A stretch of DNA of 64,000 nt from Siphonodentalium dalli (GCA_032622095.1 CP136066.1:42421835-42485834), one strand, 5' to 3'. Numbered from the stretch's first letter, positions 1 through 10,782 are shown. Translations and numbers: made by a program. The notes: generated by a model from the sequence alone, not told the origin.

Positions 1-318
1 TCAACTGCTATGGTAGATCTAGGATAAGATTGAAGTTCCCCAGTTGAAGTTGGTGATGGTAACCCATTGGGCACCTCGATTATGGATTTTACCTTCTGCA
101 AAATTAGGGGATACAGAAACTTCCCAGATGGGAAAACGTAACTAAAAAGAACGTTAATTTGATACTATAGATACTTCCCAGAAGATTAGACCTAAGCAGA
201 ATGAGGTCTCCAGAGGGTGAATTTGGTGATGCTAGCCCGCTGTGCGGGATAGCATCACTAAATTCACCCTCTGGGTTCCCTATTCTGCAAATGACAGACA
301 CACTATTTGCAGGCATGC
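1..318. mobile_element. Family H hAT-like MITE, 5'-truncated by window edge
   Basis: Right part of a family H element. It contains the conserved middle (CCCATTGGGCACCTCGATTA), the second sub-terminal hairpin at about 198-290 (arms AGGGTGAATTTGGTGATGC / GCATCACTAAATTCACCCT), and a right end reading CACACTATTTGCAGGCATGC. The left half lies outside the window, so no TSD can be checked. Family H is defined from the intact copies at 31743-32191 and 21102-21581. Confidence 0.75.
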
Positions 319-626
319 AATGGAACATATGATCCAACATATCAGAATCCAATGCACATTTAATTAAACAGCAAGAGAAGTCACTTTCAATTTTCTTGTA
401 ACTTGTTGAACATGGAATTTAACATGCTTTAAACAGTGCAGAGCCTGTAATGAAAATGGTCTTTATTTAATTTTTATGAAAAAGACTCTCTCTATTAATG
501 CTCATATTCTTTAATATTTGGTTAATAATTCCCTTGTTACACACTACTCAAAGTTTCATATGTCTTATTTAATTAGGTTCCATCCGGATAGTTCCAGCGT
601 TATTGAAGTTGGAACTAGACCTTGCT
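319..626. other. No feature seen
   Basis: AT-rich sequence with no open frame of note and no repeat found elsewhere in the window. Confidence 0.5.
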
Positions 627-845
627 TTAACCCTTTCAGTGCCAGGGGCCGATCTCATCGGCCCTAATTTACGGTCTGTACAATCGGCCATATACCTTAA
701 TTGTGCCAATGCATTCTCTTATATATGCGAGTCGACCATAGGTCGCATCGCATATATAAGAGAATGCATTGGCCTAACAATTTTTCATCATTTGTTATTA
801 TTTTTTACAATTTTTTACCATTTTAATAATTTTTTCTTATATTCT
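627..845. mobile_element. TTAA family A MITE, left end only
   Basis: TTAA at 627-630 is followed by CCCTTTCAGTGCCAGGGGCC, the family A terminus. The hairpin cassette lies at 706-772, then a T/A-rich spacer. The family A right end is missing. At its internal TTCTTTAA the sequence switches directly into the family C element at 846, so this is a chimera or an insertion followed by deletion. Confidence 0.7.
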
Positions 846-1105
846 TTAACCCTTCCATGACTGGAGCTTCCAGAAATTTTGTGAAAACCCTATGCCAATG
901 TATTCTCTTATATATGCGAGTCTCCATAGGGAGCCTTGCATATATAAGAGAATAAATTGGTCTAACAATATTTACTTGACTTCTAAGTCAGTCCATTCTC
1001 TTATATATGCGAGGCTCTCTTTGGGAGACTTGCATATATAAGAGAATGCACTGGCACAGGATCTTTAATGCTGCACCAGTGCAGCTCCCATCATGAAAGG
1101 GTTAA
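846..1105. mobile_element. TTAA family C MITE, complete
   Basis: TTAA flanks at 846-849 and 1102-1105. The ends read CCCTTCCATGACTGGAGC and CTCCCATCATGAAAGGG. Two hairpin cassettes lie inside, at about 896-958 and 990-1054, in inverted order relative to each other. Family C hairpins have the loop TCTCCCATAGGGAGCC, whereas families A, B and D have TCGACCATAGGTCGCC. The TTAA target and CCC start suggest a piggyBac-like mobiliser, by inference. Confidence 0.8.
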
Positions 1106-1149
1106 AGTTTATCTAATATTGATCCCCAATAGCTGGTTTAGTTAGATTT

Positions 1150-1380
1150 TATACAGATTTATTGTCGTTTCAGCCGCTTGGCCATATTACGACACTGTTA
1201 GTGTTACGGGTGATTAAAAGACCATACAGGGGGTTAATTTCACCAGGAAATTACTCCACTGCACATAAAAACCACCGACCAGAAAACAACTGAAACCTTG
1301 GCCAGATACACAAATCAGGACACCTTCCCAAATCCACCATGTATCTTACCAACTGAGCCAACATGGGCCCCAATCCATAT
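1150..1380 (-). mobile_element. Probable tRNA-derived SINE
   Basis: On the minus strand, near 1362-1340, TGGCTCAGTTGGTAAGA matches the tRNA box A consensus (TRGCNNAGYNGG). No clear box B follows, so the head is degenerate. The body ends in GGCTGAAACGACAATAAAT near 1150-1170. A related 3' end (CAGCCGAAACAATTGTAAA) occurs at 46660-46680 and 47350-47372, and a second box-A-like word on the minus strand at 2738-2760. Not recognised as a named SINE. Confidence 0.45.
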
Positions 1381-1439
1381 TAGAATGTAAAATGACATGG
1401 TGTGTGAAAACCTGAGCGAGGTGTTATTTTATAGCCCAT

Positions 1440-1830
1440 CTTATGTATGCATTGTAAGAGTTAAAGTGATATGAAACACTCCGATTGGGTGATCAAATGG
1501 AAATTGAGAATAATCTTGCTCAAAGTAGTTATTTGTTACAAATATTAATCCAAATTGACGATACACACCATCATTCTCATATATTGATTGAATGCCATGA
1601 ATATCAATGGCGAAATCATTTGTGTTAGATTATCGCCGATAGTTGCGTCCCGAATCGAGATGTAAATATTTACAATTGGGCATAGTTCAGACGATGTTTT
1701 CTATGGAGTGGCATGGTCAATTTCTTTGAAATTTTCAGCGATGTTAGCAGAATGATGCATTCCCCAGGTTGGCATAGCACCTGGGTACTAACTTATCAAG
1801 TTCACGCACCCGATCAAGTCCATAATATGT
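1440..1830 (+). repeat. Family R dispersed repeat, copy 1
   Basis: A roughly 390 bp stretch recurs at 9565-9825 in the same orientation and at 36933-37335 inverted. Shared landmarks are TAAATATTTACAATT, a TATGGAGT...ATGGTC block and GATGTTAGCAGAATG. The termini and type are not clear. Confidence 0.65.
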
Positions 1831-1892
1831 CTTTAACTATTCCATGACTGGCGCTTCCTGAAATTTTCCTAAAACCCCATGCCAATGCATTA

Positions 1893-2491
1893 TCTCATAT
1901 ATATTTTGAAGACCTCTGTATGTTTGTATGTCTGTCATTTATACAAATCTACGATTCTCGACCGATCGGGACGAAACTTGGTACGTGTGTGTAGTTTGAC
2001 CAGGCGGTGGACATTGTCGTATTGGCGAGCCCGTGCGGCGACCGCTTCGCGCATGCGCAGACGAGATCTCGGAAACGGGTGGAGCTATCGACTTGAAATT
2101 TGCTATGTGAATGTATCTTGCCCCGGATACGAATTTATTCGGGTCGCCGAGCCCGTGCGACGCCAGCTTCGCGCATGCGCAGACGAGATCTCGGAAACGA
2201 GTGGAGCTATCAACTTGAAATTTGGTATGTGAATGTATCTTGCCCTGGATACGAATTTTATCGGGTCGCCGAGCCCGTGCAACGCCAGCTTCGCGCATGC
2301 GCAGACGAGATCTCGGAAACGGGTGGAGCTATTGACTTGAAATTTGCTATGTGAATGTATCTTGCCCCGGATACGAATTTTATCGGGTCGCCGAGCCCGT
2401 GCGACGCCAGCTTCGCGCATGCGCAGACCAGATCTCGGAAACGGGTCGAGCTATCGACTTGAAATTTGGTTTTTGAATAGCCCGGACAACG
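1893..2491 (+). mobile_element. Helitron-like fragment carrying a tandem repeat
   Basis: The start, TCTCATATATATTTTGAAG, lies directly after an A and resembles the 5' end of the Helitron at 15420. A T/G-rich TCTGTATGTTTGTATGTCTG tract follows, as in many invertebrate Helitrons. The right end stops at GCCCGGACAACG, part of the usual 3' hairpin (compare CCCGGACGAAGTCGGG at 15737). No CTAG end is present, so it is truncated. Confidence 0.5.
2027..2480 (+). repeat. 122-bp tandem repeat, about 3.7 units
   Basis: Unit starts (GAGCCCGTGCG/A) lie at 2027, 2149, 2271 and 2393, exactly 122 bp apart. Each unit contains CGCGCATGCGCAGACGAGAT and GGTGGAGCTATCGACTTGAA-like blocks and is more GC-rich than its surroundings. 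The period is not divisible by three. The overlapping open frames on both strands are artefacts of the repeat. Confidence 0.9.
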
Positions 2492-2811
2492 TATGTATAA
2501 GAGAATGCATTGGCCTAACAATATTTACCAATACCTTGTAAGCCAGCTAGTGCATTCTCATATATATGCAAAGCTCCCTATGGGAGACTCACATATATAA
2601 GAGAATGCGTATCCTTAGTCACACCTCTAGTTGAACTTGTTTGTCTGAACATTTTCTAAGGGTCGAACTACTGGTTAATGAGTATTTAAGTATAGAAAGG
2701 GTTAAATTATTAATTAATGGTTTATAATGCACTATGCATCTTACCAACTGAGCCACACCCACCTCCCCTCCCCTCACCCACAGATCCAGTATACAGTTTC
2801 ATTGACAGCTA

Positions 2812-3084
2812 CAGTAATTCCCTAAGTAATCGACTCCTTAACTACAGCAGAATTATGGGTAACTTTTCAGGATTTAGTCGGAAATATGGCTTGTTGCCAT
2901 TCATCGGAAAGCTCTCCCTGTAACTTTTCAGGATTTAGTCCGAAATATGGCTTGTTGCCATTCATCGGAAAGCTCTCGGCAAGAGCTTTCCGATGAATGG
3001 CAACAAGCCAATTTCCGACTACGTCCTGAAAAGTTACCCATAATTCTGCTGTGGTTAAGGAGTCGATTACTTAGGGCATTACTG
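2812..3084. mobile_element. Family P palindromic MITE, with one arm duplicated
   Basis: Family P is a nearly perfect inverted repeat with ends CAGTAATGC...GCATTACTG and TA on both sides. Here TA lies at 2810-2811 and 3085-3086. The arm block GTAACTTTTCAGGATTTAGT to GGAAAGCTCTC occurs twice in the left half (about 2851-2920 and 2921-2979). Both arms carry the AAGTAATCGACTCC variant. Ends and TA target suggest a mariner/pogo-type transposase, by inference. Confidence 0.85.
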
Positions 3085-3439
3085 TACATGCAGAGAGTCA
3101 ATGTCCCATGAGTTGCTGGCATCAGCTTTTAATTTAGAATTTAAATTATCAATGTAAAATTGTGATTAATCAGCTTGAAGATGTTCCATTAGGCGATTGC
3201 ACAATAATAAATTGCTATCTGCATTGCTGCGTTCTGCCGAAAAATGGATCATGCGCTTGAATATGTCGAGTTAGAATTGGGAAATTGACGTTGTCACCAT
3301 ATATCTCTCCTTCTGTCAGGTTTTTGTCGTTTGATGCGTAAGAAGCTATTGATGATAATTCCTTATTAGGAGATGGGTGCATCACACTTGCACCTGTTTA
3401 TCCGCAAATTTTAAATTTACAGTAAAATGCAGGGCTGTT
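3085..3439. other. Low-copy stretch with one duplicated block
   Basis: About 3225-3345 (ATGGATCATGCGCT to TTTTTGTCGTTTGATGC) is repeated at about 4500-4625. Nothing else was identified. Confidence 0.55.
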
Positions 3440-3634
3440 TAAGGGCCCCTTTAGGGAGTGTTGCATATAAAAGAGAATGCACTGGCTTACAAGGTCATGG
3501 TAAAGATTGTTAGACCAGTGCATTCTCTTATACATGCGAGGCTCAATCCCTATGGGAGACTCGCATATATAAGATAATGCATCGGCACAGGGTTTTCGCA
3601 AAATTTCAGGAAGCTCCAGTCATTGAAGAGTTAA
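3440..3634. mobile_element. TTAA family C MITE, reversed and truncated
   Basis: Two hairpin cassettes (about 3450-3490 partial and 3513-3575) are followed by CAGGAAGCTCCAGTCATTGAAGAG and TTAA at 3631-3634, the family C end in reverse. The other end is missing. Confidence 0.65.
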
Positions 3635-3934
3635 CTTTTACAATGCATCTATAAAATGGGCTATAATATAACACCTATCTCATGTTTTCACACACCATGT
3701 AATTTACCAGTTAGTAATTATCAGGTCTTTTCCCAATTTTTTATCCTAAATTTCACAATATATATATAGAGGTCAGTAACTCCTGGTTTGTGAACAAAAG
3801 ATATTACTTTATAATTAAGCGACACATTTGGCTTACGAACCTGTCAACAACTTTTTTTTTTTATCGAAATTGCAACAAAAAATGTTTTTGGCTCGCGGTG
3901 TGCAGTTTGCGTATGACTTCTCACCAAACTGTTG
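3635..3934. other. Low-copy stretch
   Basis: About 3640-3705 is an inverted copy of about 1390-1455 (ATAAAATGGGCTATAATATAACACC). The rest shows no recognisable feature. Confidence 0.5.
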
Positions 3935-4150
3935 CAGTAATGCTCTAAATAATCGACTCCTTTATAAACCACAGCAGAATTATGGGTAACTTTTCAGGAT
4001 TTAGTCGCAAATATGGCTTGTTGCCATTCATCGGAAAGTTCTCACCATGAGCTTTCTGATGAATGGCAACAAGCCATATTTCAACTAAATCCTGAAAAGT
4101 TACCCATAATTCTGCTGTGGTTAAGGAGTCGATTATTTAGGGCATTACCG
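3935..4150. mobile_element. Family P palindromic MITE
   Basis: Ends CAGTAATGC and GGCATTACCG, both arms with the AAATAATCGACTCC variant. The flanking TA dinucleotides have decayed (TG left, TT right). Confidence 0.8.
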
Positions 4151-4302
4151 TTCTAACAGTCATACTATCATGGGGAATTGAGAATAATTGAGACATAAAT
4201 AATTTTGTTGATTTTATTTTATTTATTTCTATTCACAAAAATTATTTCAAGTGAAAATATGAGATTTGCATTCACTCAATAGGATCATGTGGAATAATCG
4301 CT

Positions 4303-4378
4303 GTGCGGGTTAGTGTCACTAAATTCACCCTCTGGGGACCTCATTCTGCAAATTACAGACACAATATTTCAACACTTG
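4303..4378. mobile_element. Family H fragment (right terminus)
   Basis: Half of the second hairpin plus CCTCATTCTGCAAATTACAGACACA, then a degenerate end. Confidence 0.6.
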
Positions 4379-5277
4379 AATATTTGTAAGTCCTGATTCT
4401 CCATTCTCATGACACGGGGGGACAAACAATCTACCAGACGGATTAAACTCTTTCATTACACTGCTTTCCCAATTGCACAAAAATAAATTGATATTTCCAT
4501 CGCTGATTGAGTCCTTCCAAAAAATGGATCATGCGCTATAATATATCGAGTTAGAATCGGGAAATTGACATTGTCGCCACATATCTCTCCTTCTGTCAAG
4601 TTTTTGTCGTTTGATGCATAAGAAACTATTGGTTTTTATGTTTTTACCATGCCCAGATAATATCCAGATAACATCCAGATAACAGAGTGTTAGTTTTCAG
4701 TTAGTGATGGATTTGCCAAAAATTGCCCGTTCAGGAAAAGACATTTTTAATGGAATTTTGAAGGACACAGTTGGGATAAATGAAATTTTATAATATTAAG
4801 TTGAAATTGAGCAACAGTCTAATTCTTTTTCAGTTTTGATACCACAAACTTTGAAAATTCATTGATTGAAATTTTTGAAAAAGAACATTAAAGTCATCAG
4901 AATCTCAAAATCTGAAGATTGTTTTTGGCAATAAAAATGTTTAACGGAATTTATCAAATTTAACTAAAAATGTTTTGGGGTTTTGATGCTGAAATTTCAT
5001 CAAAATTTTCTCTGACCGATGCTGAAAGTTTATAACATCTTCGTTCTTAGGTGAATAAGAGTGTATTACTGAATATTACATCTGAATCCAGTACCGAAAT
5101 GATTTGGCACACACGAAATCTCAAAAAAGGAGACATTATTGGCTGTAAAATATAGAAAAATACATTTATGACCTTGAAATTTTGTATGCAGGTAGTCTAA
5201 AGTTTGGTTTATGCATCAAAATTAGATAGTTTTGATATTGAATTGAAATCAATGAAAATATCTGAAAATGATTATGC
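4379..5277. other. Low-copy AT-rich stretch
   Basis: Contains the second copy of the block at 3225-3345 and a short CCAGATAA direct repeat at about 4655-4685. No coding or transposon structure was seen. Confidence 0.5.
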
Positions 5278-5565
5278 ACAGTTCCCAAATGGTGAATATT
5301 GTGATGTGCACCCATTGGGAACCTCGATTACACAATGTGTCTCTTCTAATTTGGGGATGTAAAGAAACTAAACTAAAAAGGAAATAGAAGTTTATATAGA
5401 AATTTGATAATAAAGAAACTTTCAGAGAAGATGAGGCATAAGCAGAATGAGATTCCCAGAAGGTGAATTTAGTGATGCTAGCCCACTGTGCTGGGTAGGG
5501 TCACTAAATTCACCCTCTGGGGACCTCATTCTTCAAATGTCCAGCACCATATTGTCAGACCTGCT
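5278..5565. mobile_element. Family H MITE, left-truncated
   Basis: Begins in the conserved middle (GTTCCCAAATGGTGAATATT), continues through the second hairpin at about 5446-5533 and ends near TTGTCAGACCTGC. The left hairpin is absent. Confidence 0.7.
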
Positions 5566-5624
5566 CAGGGTATTCCTCAATGAAACTTTGAGAAAATTAA
5601 ACCCCAACTAACATTCTCTTTGCA

Positions 5625-6094
5625 TTAACCCTTTCAGTGCCAGGGGCCGATCTCATCGGCCCTAATTTACGGTCTGTAGAGCCCTAAAAAAAACTATTAA
5701 AAAAAACTAAAACCATTTTTGTTTTGTTTTTGTTTTGGGTTGAATTTTTTTGGGTATGCTTAAGCATGCTATAGTGAATTTAAAAACAAACTGGATAAAA
5801 CCTTAGGGGCATGTTATCACCAAGTATTCATAGTAATAATTTTGATGCCCATGAAAAACGTAAGATTCCCTGGCACTAAACCTACAAAATAAGTCTGTTA
5901 AAGAATATAAGAACAAATTATTAAAATTGTAAAAAATTGTAAAGAATAATAACAAATGATGAAAAATTGTTAGGCCAATGCATTCTCTTATATATGCGAG
6001 GCGACCTATGGTCGACTCGCATATATAAGAGAATGCATTGGCACAGGGTATATGGGTTCGATACAAAAAAAGGACCTGGCACTCAAAGGGTTAA
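5625..6094. mobile_element. TTAA family A MITE, long copy
   Basis: TTAA at 5625-5628 and 6091-6094. Ends CCCTTTCAGTGCCAGGGGCC and CCTGGCACTCAAAGGG. One hairpin cassette (about 5975-6042). It carries an extra roughly 200 bp segment at about 5680-5880 not present in the copies at 17280 and 58069. Confidence 0.8.
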
Positions 6095-6829
6095 GTATTG
6101 AAGCAGCTGTACTTTTATTTAACCAAGAGTATAACATTGAAAAAACAATCATGTAAATGGAATGTCTCACTCAGAAATGCATTGGAGAAAAAATTGGACA
6201 GTGTCCTAGATATCTTCTCTTCACTCGATCATGGAAAATTTTATCCAACATATTTAAACGCCCAACACTATCTATAAATCCCAATCATCATATACATGTA
6301 GCTGATATTTGTGTCCAATCATGTTCAAAAGACTATCTACTAAATCCTAAAACCATAGTATACAAAGCACAACACAATAGCAGGGAACCAATACAGAATT
6401 TCAGCCTCGCCAGAACCCAGTTTTCTGTGCAGCTTCATAAAGTATAGGACCAAAAGCATACGTTTTCAAAATCTCTGACAAATATAGAGTAAAACACTTT
6501 TCAGGGGCATGGTTACAAATTTATGTATACATGTGGTCATAAATTAAAAAAAACACATGTCTATCAGTGTCTATTATCAATAAATGTCTGTATGTATGAA
6601 TGTAATACACCATTGTAATAATTTGAAAATTGTATCAAAAAGACGAATAAGTGATAAAAAAAAAACATTCTTGGTGCAATTTCCATCAGTGTTATCTGAG
6701 GAAATAATTGCTCTTGATTATTTTTGCTTGTGGGAAAGACTGGGTGTGGAAATGAGTTTCACCAACCTATATTTATAAAGGTACACAGAGTGTTCATTCG
6801 TTGATAACATAAACAAAAAAATTCATATC
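6095..6829. other. No feature recognised
   Basis: A 96-codon open frame at 6157-6447 (+) has no recognisable motif and lies in AT-rich low-copy DNA. It is not called as a gene. Confidence 0.45.
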
Positions 6830-7450
6830 AGTCAAGAATTCCCAAGTCGAGTGTAAATTTAGATGTGAAGGAAGGAACTCCCAAGTTTCTAATCACAAAC
6901 TCTTTACTTTCTATCTTTTCTTTGTGATATAATTTTATGGATTTTCCTAAATATTTTTGTTTCATGAACCAGATTTCTATCTTGGCCAAGCAGTAATGGA
7001 AGTAGGTAATTAAATCAGAGTTAATCACACTAATCCAGTCTTTGAGTGAAATTTAATAGCAGATACCTTATTGTTTGTTTTTGTGTGACCGACTGTAAGT
7101 CCGTAAGAACCCTACATGTATATCCATGGTTATATTACTTAAAGATTCCCTGTCTGATTTGCCACCATAAAACCACCACCTGTACGTATTATGTCAAGAA
7201 TTCCCAGGTCGAATGTAAACTTAGATGTCAAAGAAGGAACTCCCAAGTTTCTAATCACAAACTCTCAACTCTCTATCTTTACTTAGTCATGTACTTTTAT
7301 GGATTTTCCTAAATTTTTTTGTTTGATGAACCAGATTTCTATCTAGGCCGAGTGGTAATGGAAGTAGGTAATCACATCAGAGTTTTGACAGTAAGCCAGC
7401 CTTTGAGTGACATAGTTAATTGTAGAGATCTTATTTTTTTTTCTTTGTGT
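6830..7450 (+). repeat. Tandem duplication of about 365 bp
   Basis: About 6830-7080 and 7194-7440 are diverged direct copies. Landmarks are TCAAGAATTCCCA, AAGGAACTCCCAAGTTTCTA and GGTAATGGAAGTAGGTAATG-like blocks. No function was recognised. Confidence 0.75.
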
Positions 7451-7654
7451 GACTGATTAATCTCTTCTTATCTCAATAATAAAGTGCATTGTGTATTCTG
7501 CAGTAAATGTATTTTCATTAGCCACTAATTTTGACAAACTCCCTCAGTAACCTGAATATGAGGTCCATCTGAGTTAACTTTCTGGGAGCAGGCGACGAGA
7601 TATCTTGCCGTAAACATCATATTTAAGCAATTTCGAGAAAACAACTCATATTTA

Positions 7655-7858
7655 CTATAATGCCCTAAATAATCAACTTCTTAACCACAGCATAATTATG
7701 GGTAATTTTTCAGGAATTAGTCAGAAATATGGCTTGTTGCCATTCATCTCACTGAGAGCTTTCCGATGAATGGCAACAAGTCATATTTCCGACTAAATCC
7801 TGAAAAATTAACCATAATTCCGCTGTGGTTAAGGAGTCGATTATTTAGAGCATTACTG
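7655..7858. mobile_element. Family P palindromic MITE
   Basis: TA at 7653-7654 and 7859-7860. The left end has decayed to CTATAATGCCC, the right end is GCATTACTG. A few bases are lost at the dyad centre. Confidence 0.8.
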
Positions 7859-8153
7859 TAGTTGTCAGAATGTCATCAGTTGATGGCACGAGTACGATGG
7901 CATTATCTTTCCACAATCGCAAGAGTGCCATAAACTATCGGCCAGGAGCACACGTGTGCAGTTCTGTGTTTATTACACTCTCGACTGACATCTTCTAACT
8001 GTTCATTTCTGAAGAACTATTCCATGCTATTTCCTAATCTTGTCATGTGTGATGATGATTTTATTTTAAAGTTCTGGTATAATTCCCCCCCCCAATTCTA
8101 TAGAGCACAAAGACTCTTTCTAACCCCCATGTGCCTCTAAGGTGGAAATAAAG

Positions 8154-8305
8154 AGGAGCCCCTCCCTTCTCCCAGCGACCCTGCCTTCTCCCAGCGACCC
8201 TGCCTTCTCCCAGTGACCCTGCCTTCTCCCAGCACCCCCTGCCTTCTCCCAGCACCCCCTGCCTTCTCCCAGCACCCCCTGCCTTCTCCCAGCACCCCTA
8301 CCTCC
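8154..8305 (+). repeat. 19-bp C-rich minisatellite
   Basis: About eight units of CCCTGCCTTCTCCCAGCRM. It continues imperfectly into the C-rich repeats on the far side of 8323-8613. Confidence 0.85.
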
Positions 8306-8322
8306 ACCCAGTGATGCAGAAA

Positions 8323-8613
8323 GGGTCAGGTTACTACGTTTTAAACTTTTCGGTAAACAAAGTCGAAGACCAGTCTATCCCACAACAACTGTCTAAATTT
8401 CTAGTTCATGGAAGTAAAAGTATATTACAATGAATGATTTTCATCTCAAAGTTGATATAGCTGCGTATTGAATGAAAATTGCTGTCGTCTGTCATTATTT
8501 CTGCGACTCTTGTGTCTGTTTATTTGCACGCACTCAATGTCTCTTGTTGAATAGACTGGTTCCTGGTCAATAGCTGTAAAAATCTTAATCTTAAAATGTA
8601 GTAACGTGACCCC
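8323..8613. mobile_element. Unclassified inverted-repeat element (about 290 bp)
   Basis: Terminal inverted repeats GGGTCAGGTTACTACGTTTT (left) and AAAATGTAGTAACGTGACCC (right) differ at two sites. It interrupts a C-rich minisatellite. No clear TSD was found. Confidence 0.55.
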
Positions 8614-8624
8614 TCGGGCCCCAG

Positions 8625-8975
8625 ACCCCTGCCTCTTCCCAGCAGCCCTGTCATTATCTAATATATAACTATATATGATGTTCCATTTTGTGAATCAACT
8701 AATTTGGTTATTTGGTTATTTGTCTCACAGCGGTCCCCCCCCCCCCCCCCCCCCCCCCCCCCTGCCTCCTCCCTGCTGCCCTGCCATTACCTATAGCTGT
8801 TACACACGATGTTCCGCATAGCAAATGAAATAATTTGGTCATTTGGGACTGCTGTCTCCCAGCACCCCCCCCCCACCTCCTCCCTGCGGTCCTGCCATTA
8901 CCTATAGCTGTTACACATGATGTTCCCCATAGCAAATGAAATAATTTGGTCATTTGGGACTAAATTGTTTCCTCG
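8625..8975 (+). repeat. About 130-bp tandem repeat, three units
   Basis: Three units share CCTGCCATTACCTATAGCTG, GATGTTCC and AATAATTTGGTCATTTGGGA. They are separated by C-rich tracts, one of which has expanded to 28 C. Confidence 0.75.
8735..8762 (+). repeat. Homopolymer of 28 C
   Basis: Uninterrupted C run between CGGT and TGCCTCC. Its length may vary between individuals or be an assembly estimate. The glycine- and proline-rich open frames over it are not genes. Confidence 0.9.
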
Positions 8976-9477
8976 CAGATTGGGGAACTATCAAGTGTGT
9001 CTGGGAGGAAGTCATGGTACGCTTCAATTTACTGTCAACATACGGCAATTACGTCATCACTGGCACTCCATCTGCTAACAATATATCATGCTAAATAGTA
9101 CGTTAAAGGTTTCTTTCTGTCATTTAGTGCCGGAAAACCTTTCAAGTCTCATCGTGCTTGTGTAGAAAACTGGGGAAATTGGGATTTCTTAAATGACTTC
9201 AGTGAAGCACCTACGGTTTCCGTGGTTATAATAACATGAAAGCTAATGGATGTTATGTGACTTATGTTCAAGTCCTTACATGGTCTAAGCTGTCTATTTA
9301 CTGTAGTTGCCCAAGCTTTGCCCTTCAGGTCATAATCTTGTGACAGGCATATTAGTGAGGTTCATCCAGACATACATGTAACATGTAATGTGTGTTGCTA
9401 TGGAGATAATATTGGCAGTAAAATTCACATGATTTCATGGCGCGAAACCCACACATTTACAAGCCTTGAAATACTGT
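8976..9477. other. No feature seen
   Basis: Low-copy sequence without a recognisable repeat or gene. Confidence 0.45.
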
Positions 9478-9558
9478 GTCTGTCAGGTCCCCAATTTAGT
9501 GATGCTACATGTACCCTGCTCTTCAGGCTAGCATCACTAAATTCACTAAACCTCATGT
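9478..9558. mobile_element. Family H hairpin fragment
   Basis: GTCCCCAATTTAGTGATGCTA pairs with GCTAGCATCACTAAATTCAC. Only one sub-terminal hairpin remains. Confidence 0.55.
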
Positions 9559-9564
9559 ATTTCT

Positions 9565-9825
9565 TAACCATGTGAATTGATTCTCGGTGGCAAAATCGTT
9601 TGCGTTTGTTTATCGCCAATAGTTGCATCCCAAATCAAGATGTAAATATTTACAATTTAGCGTAGTTCAGACGATGTTTTCTATGGAGTAGTATGGTCGA
9701 TTTGTTGGAAATTTTTGACGATGTTAGTAGAATGCTACATTCCTCCAGTTGCCATAGCGCCTGAGTTCTAACTTATCATCAGTTTAATTCACCCAAACAA
9801 ATCCATCATATGTCTTTAATAATGT
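9565..9825 (+). repeat. Family R dispersed repeat, copy 2
   Basis: Matches 1575-1836 from the ATCGCC...AGTTGC block to AATCCATCATATGTCTTTAA, including a single copy of the GATGTTAGTAGAATGCTACA motif that is tandemly amplified at 36933-37077. Confidence 0.65.
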
Positions 9826-10430
9826 ATGGCGTATTATGAATGCCCAGCATGGACCGACCCTTCCTATGCTGTTAATAATGTATGGCGTTTAAATATAGTC
9901 ATCGATCTACTTCCTTCATCAAATGTTATAAGTGTGCTCTTTGAAGTTTATGATATTCTTTCTAATAATAATGTTAAAATCTTTTGATATTTTGTCATCT
10001 CAAAAGCTTCGTTTCAGTTCAAATAATACAAAATTCTCCGTCAAATGAATTTCTCAAATACAAGGAAATTTCAAAGAATCAATAGTTATCTGAGAGACAA
10101 GACAATCTATTTAATCATGTGAATCTATCACGCTGTTATTTCTTTCTCACAAATTCTCAGACGGCGGAGTCAAGATTGAAGGACGCTTCCGGAGACCATG
10201 TGACATCTTTCCAAATCAATCATCAGTTAATGGCAAGCTAATGAGTTGATAGTGGATGATTACATGACCAGCAATAGAATTTATTGATATATTCAAGGTT
10301 TCATACCTTCGTACAGAACAACATTTATTTTACAATATCTTAACTCAACATTATATATATCATTGGCTTTCTGCAACTGCCGAAAATGCTTCACACATGC
10401 TATAAATACACAGAACGACAGCATTGTATG
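9826..10430. other. No feature seen
   Basis: AT-rich low-copy sequence. Confidence 0.45.
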
Positions 10431-10782
10431 AATGGGTTCAGGGTCGCCGGAAGCATCCAAGGGCAGGGGGGGGGGCAGAGCCTACAAAAAGGGCACTTTT
10501 CCGCAAAAAAGGGCATTTTCTCCGCAAACTCAGGAAAATAACCATAAATTCATTGTGGCAAAAATCCCTATTTTAATGGTATTTGTCGGTTTTTATGGCC
10601 GTTTTGTGATAAAATTGACAAAAAATTAATATTCCTTGTGAAATTGGTGGTATTTGGACCAAAAAAGTCACATTTTGCTATAAAAACACGAGATTAAAGA
10701 CACAAAAAGCATTTTCTGTCTCCAGAAAAAGGGCAAGTCCTGCCCCCGCTCGCCCCCCTCTTCCGGCGCCCCTGAATGGGTT
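10431..10782. mobile_element. Family G hAT-like MITE, complete
   Basis: The element at 10439-10774 (336 bp) has ends CAGGGTCGCCGGAAG and CTTCCGGCGCCCCTG. It is flanked by a perfect 8-bp TSD AATGGGTT (10431-10438 and 10775-10782). The interior is non-coding and matches the copy at 40793-41167 in opposite orientation. The 8-bp TSD and CAG...CTG ends are hAT hallmarks. Confidence 0.9.

Larger units (their letters stand above)
1833..2705. mobile_element. Chimeric TTAA MITE (family C left end, family E right end)
   Basis: The left TTAA at 1833-1836 precedes a family C-like end (CTATTCCATGACTGG). The right end (AGTATAGAAAGGG, TTAA at 2702-2705) is family E. The first hairpin cassette is disrupted by a Helitron-like insertion at 1893-2491. 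The second hairpin (2546-2608) is intact. Confidence 0.6.

Noticed and set aside
1340-1375. Functional tRNA gene
   Set aside because: Box A is present but no box B, anticodon arm or acceptor pairing was found; treated as a SINE head.
2100-2420. Overlapping frames on both strands over the 122-bp repeat
   Set aside because: The period is not a multiple of three and frames are open on both strands because the repeat lacks stops.
8708-8953. Glycine-rich frame over C-rich repeats
   Set aside because: Produced by the 28-C run and a 130-bp tandem repeat.
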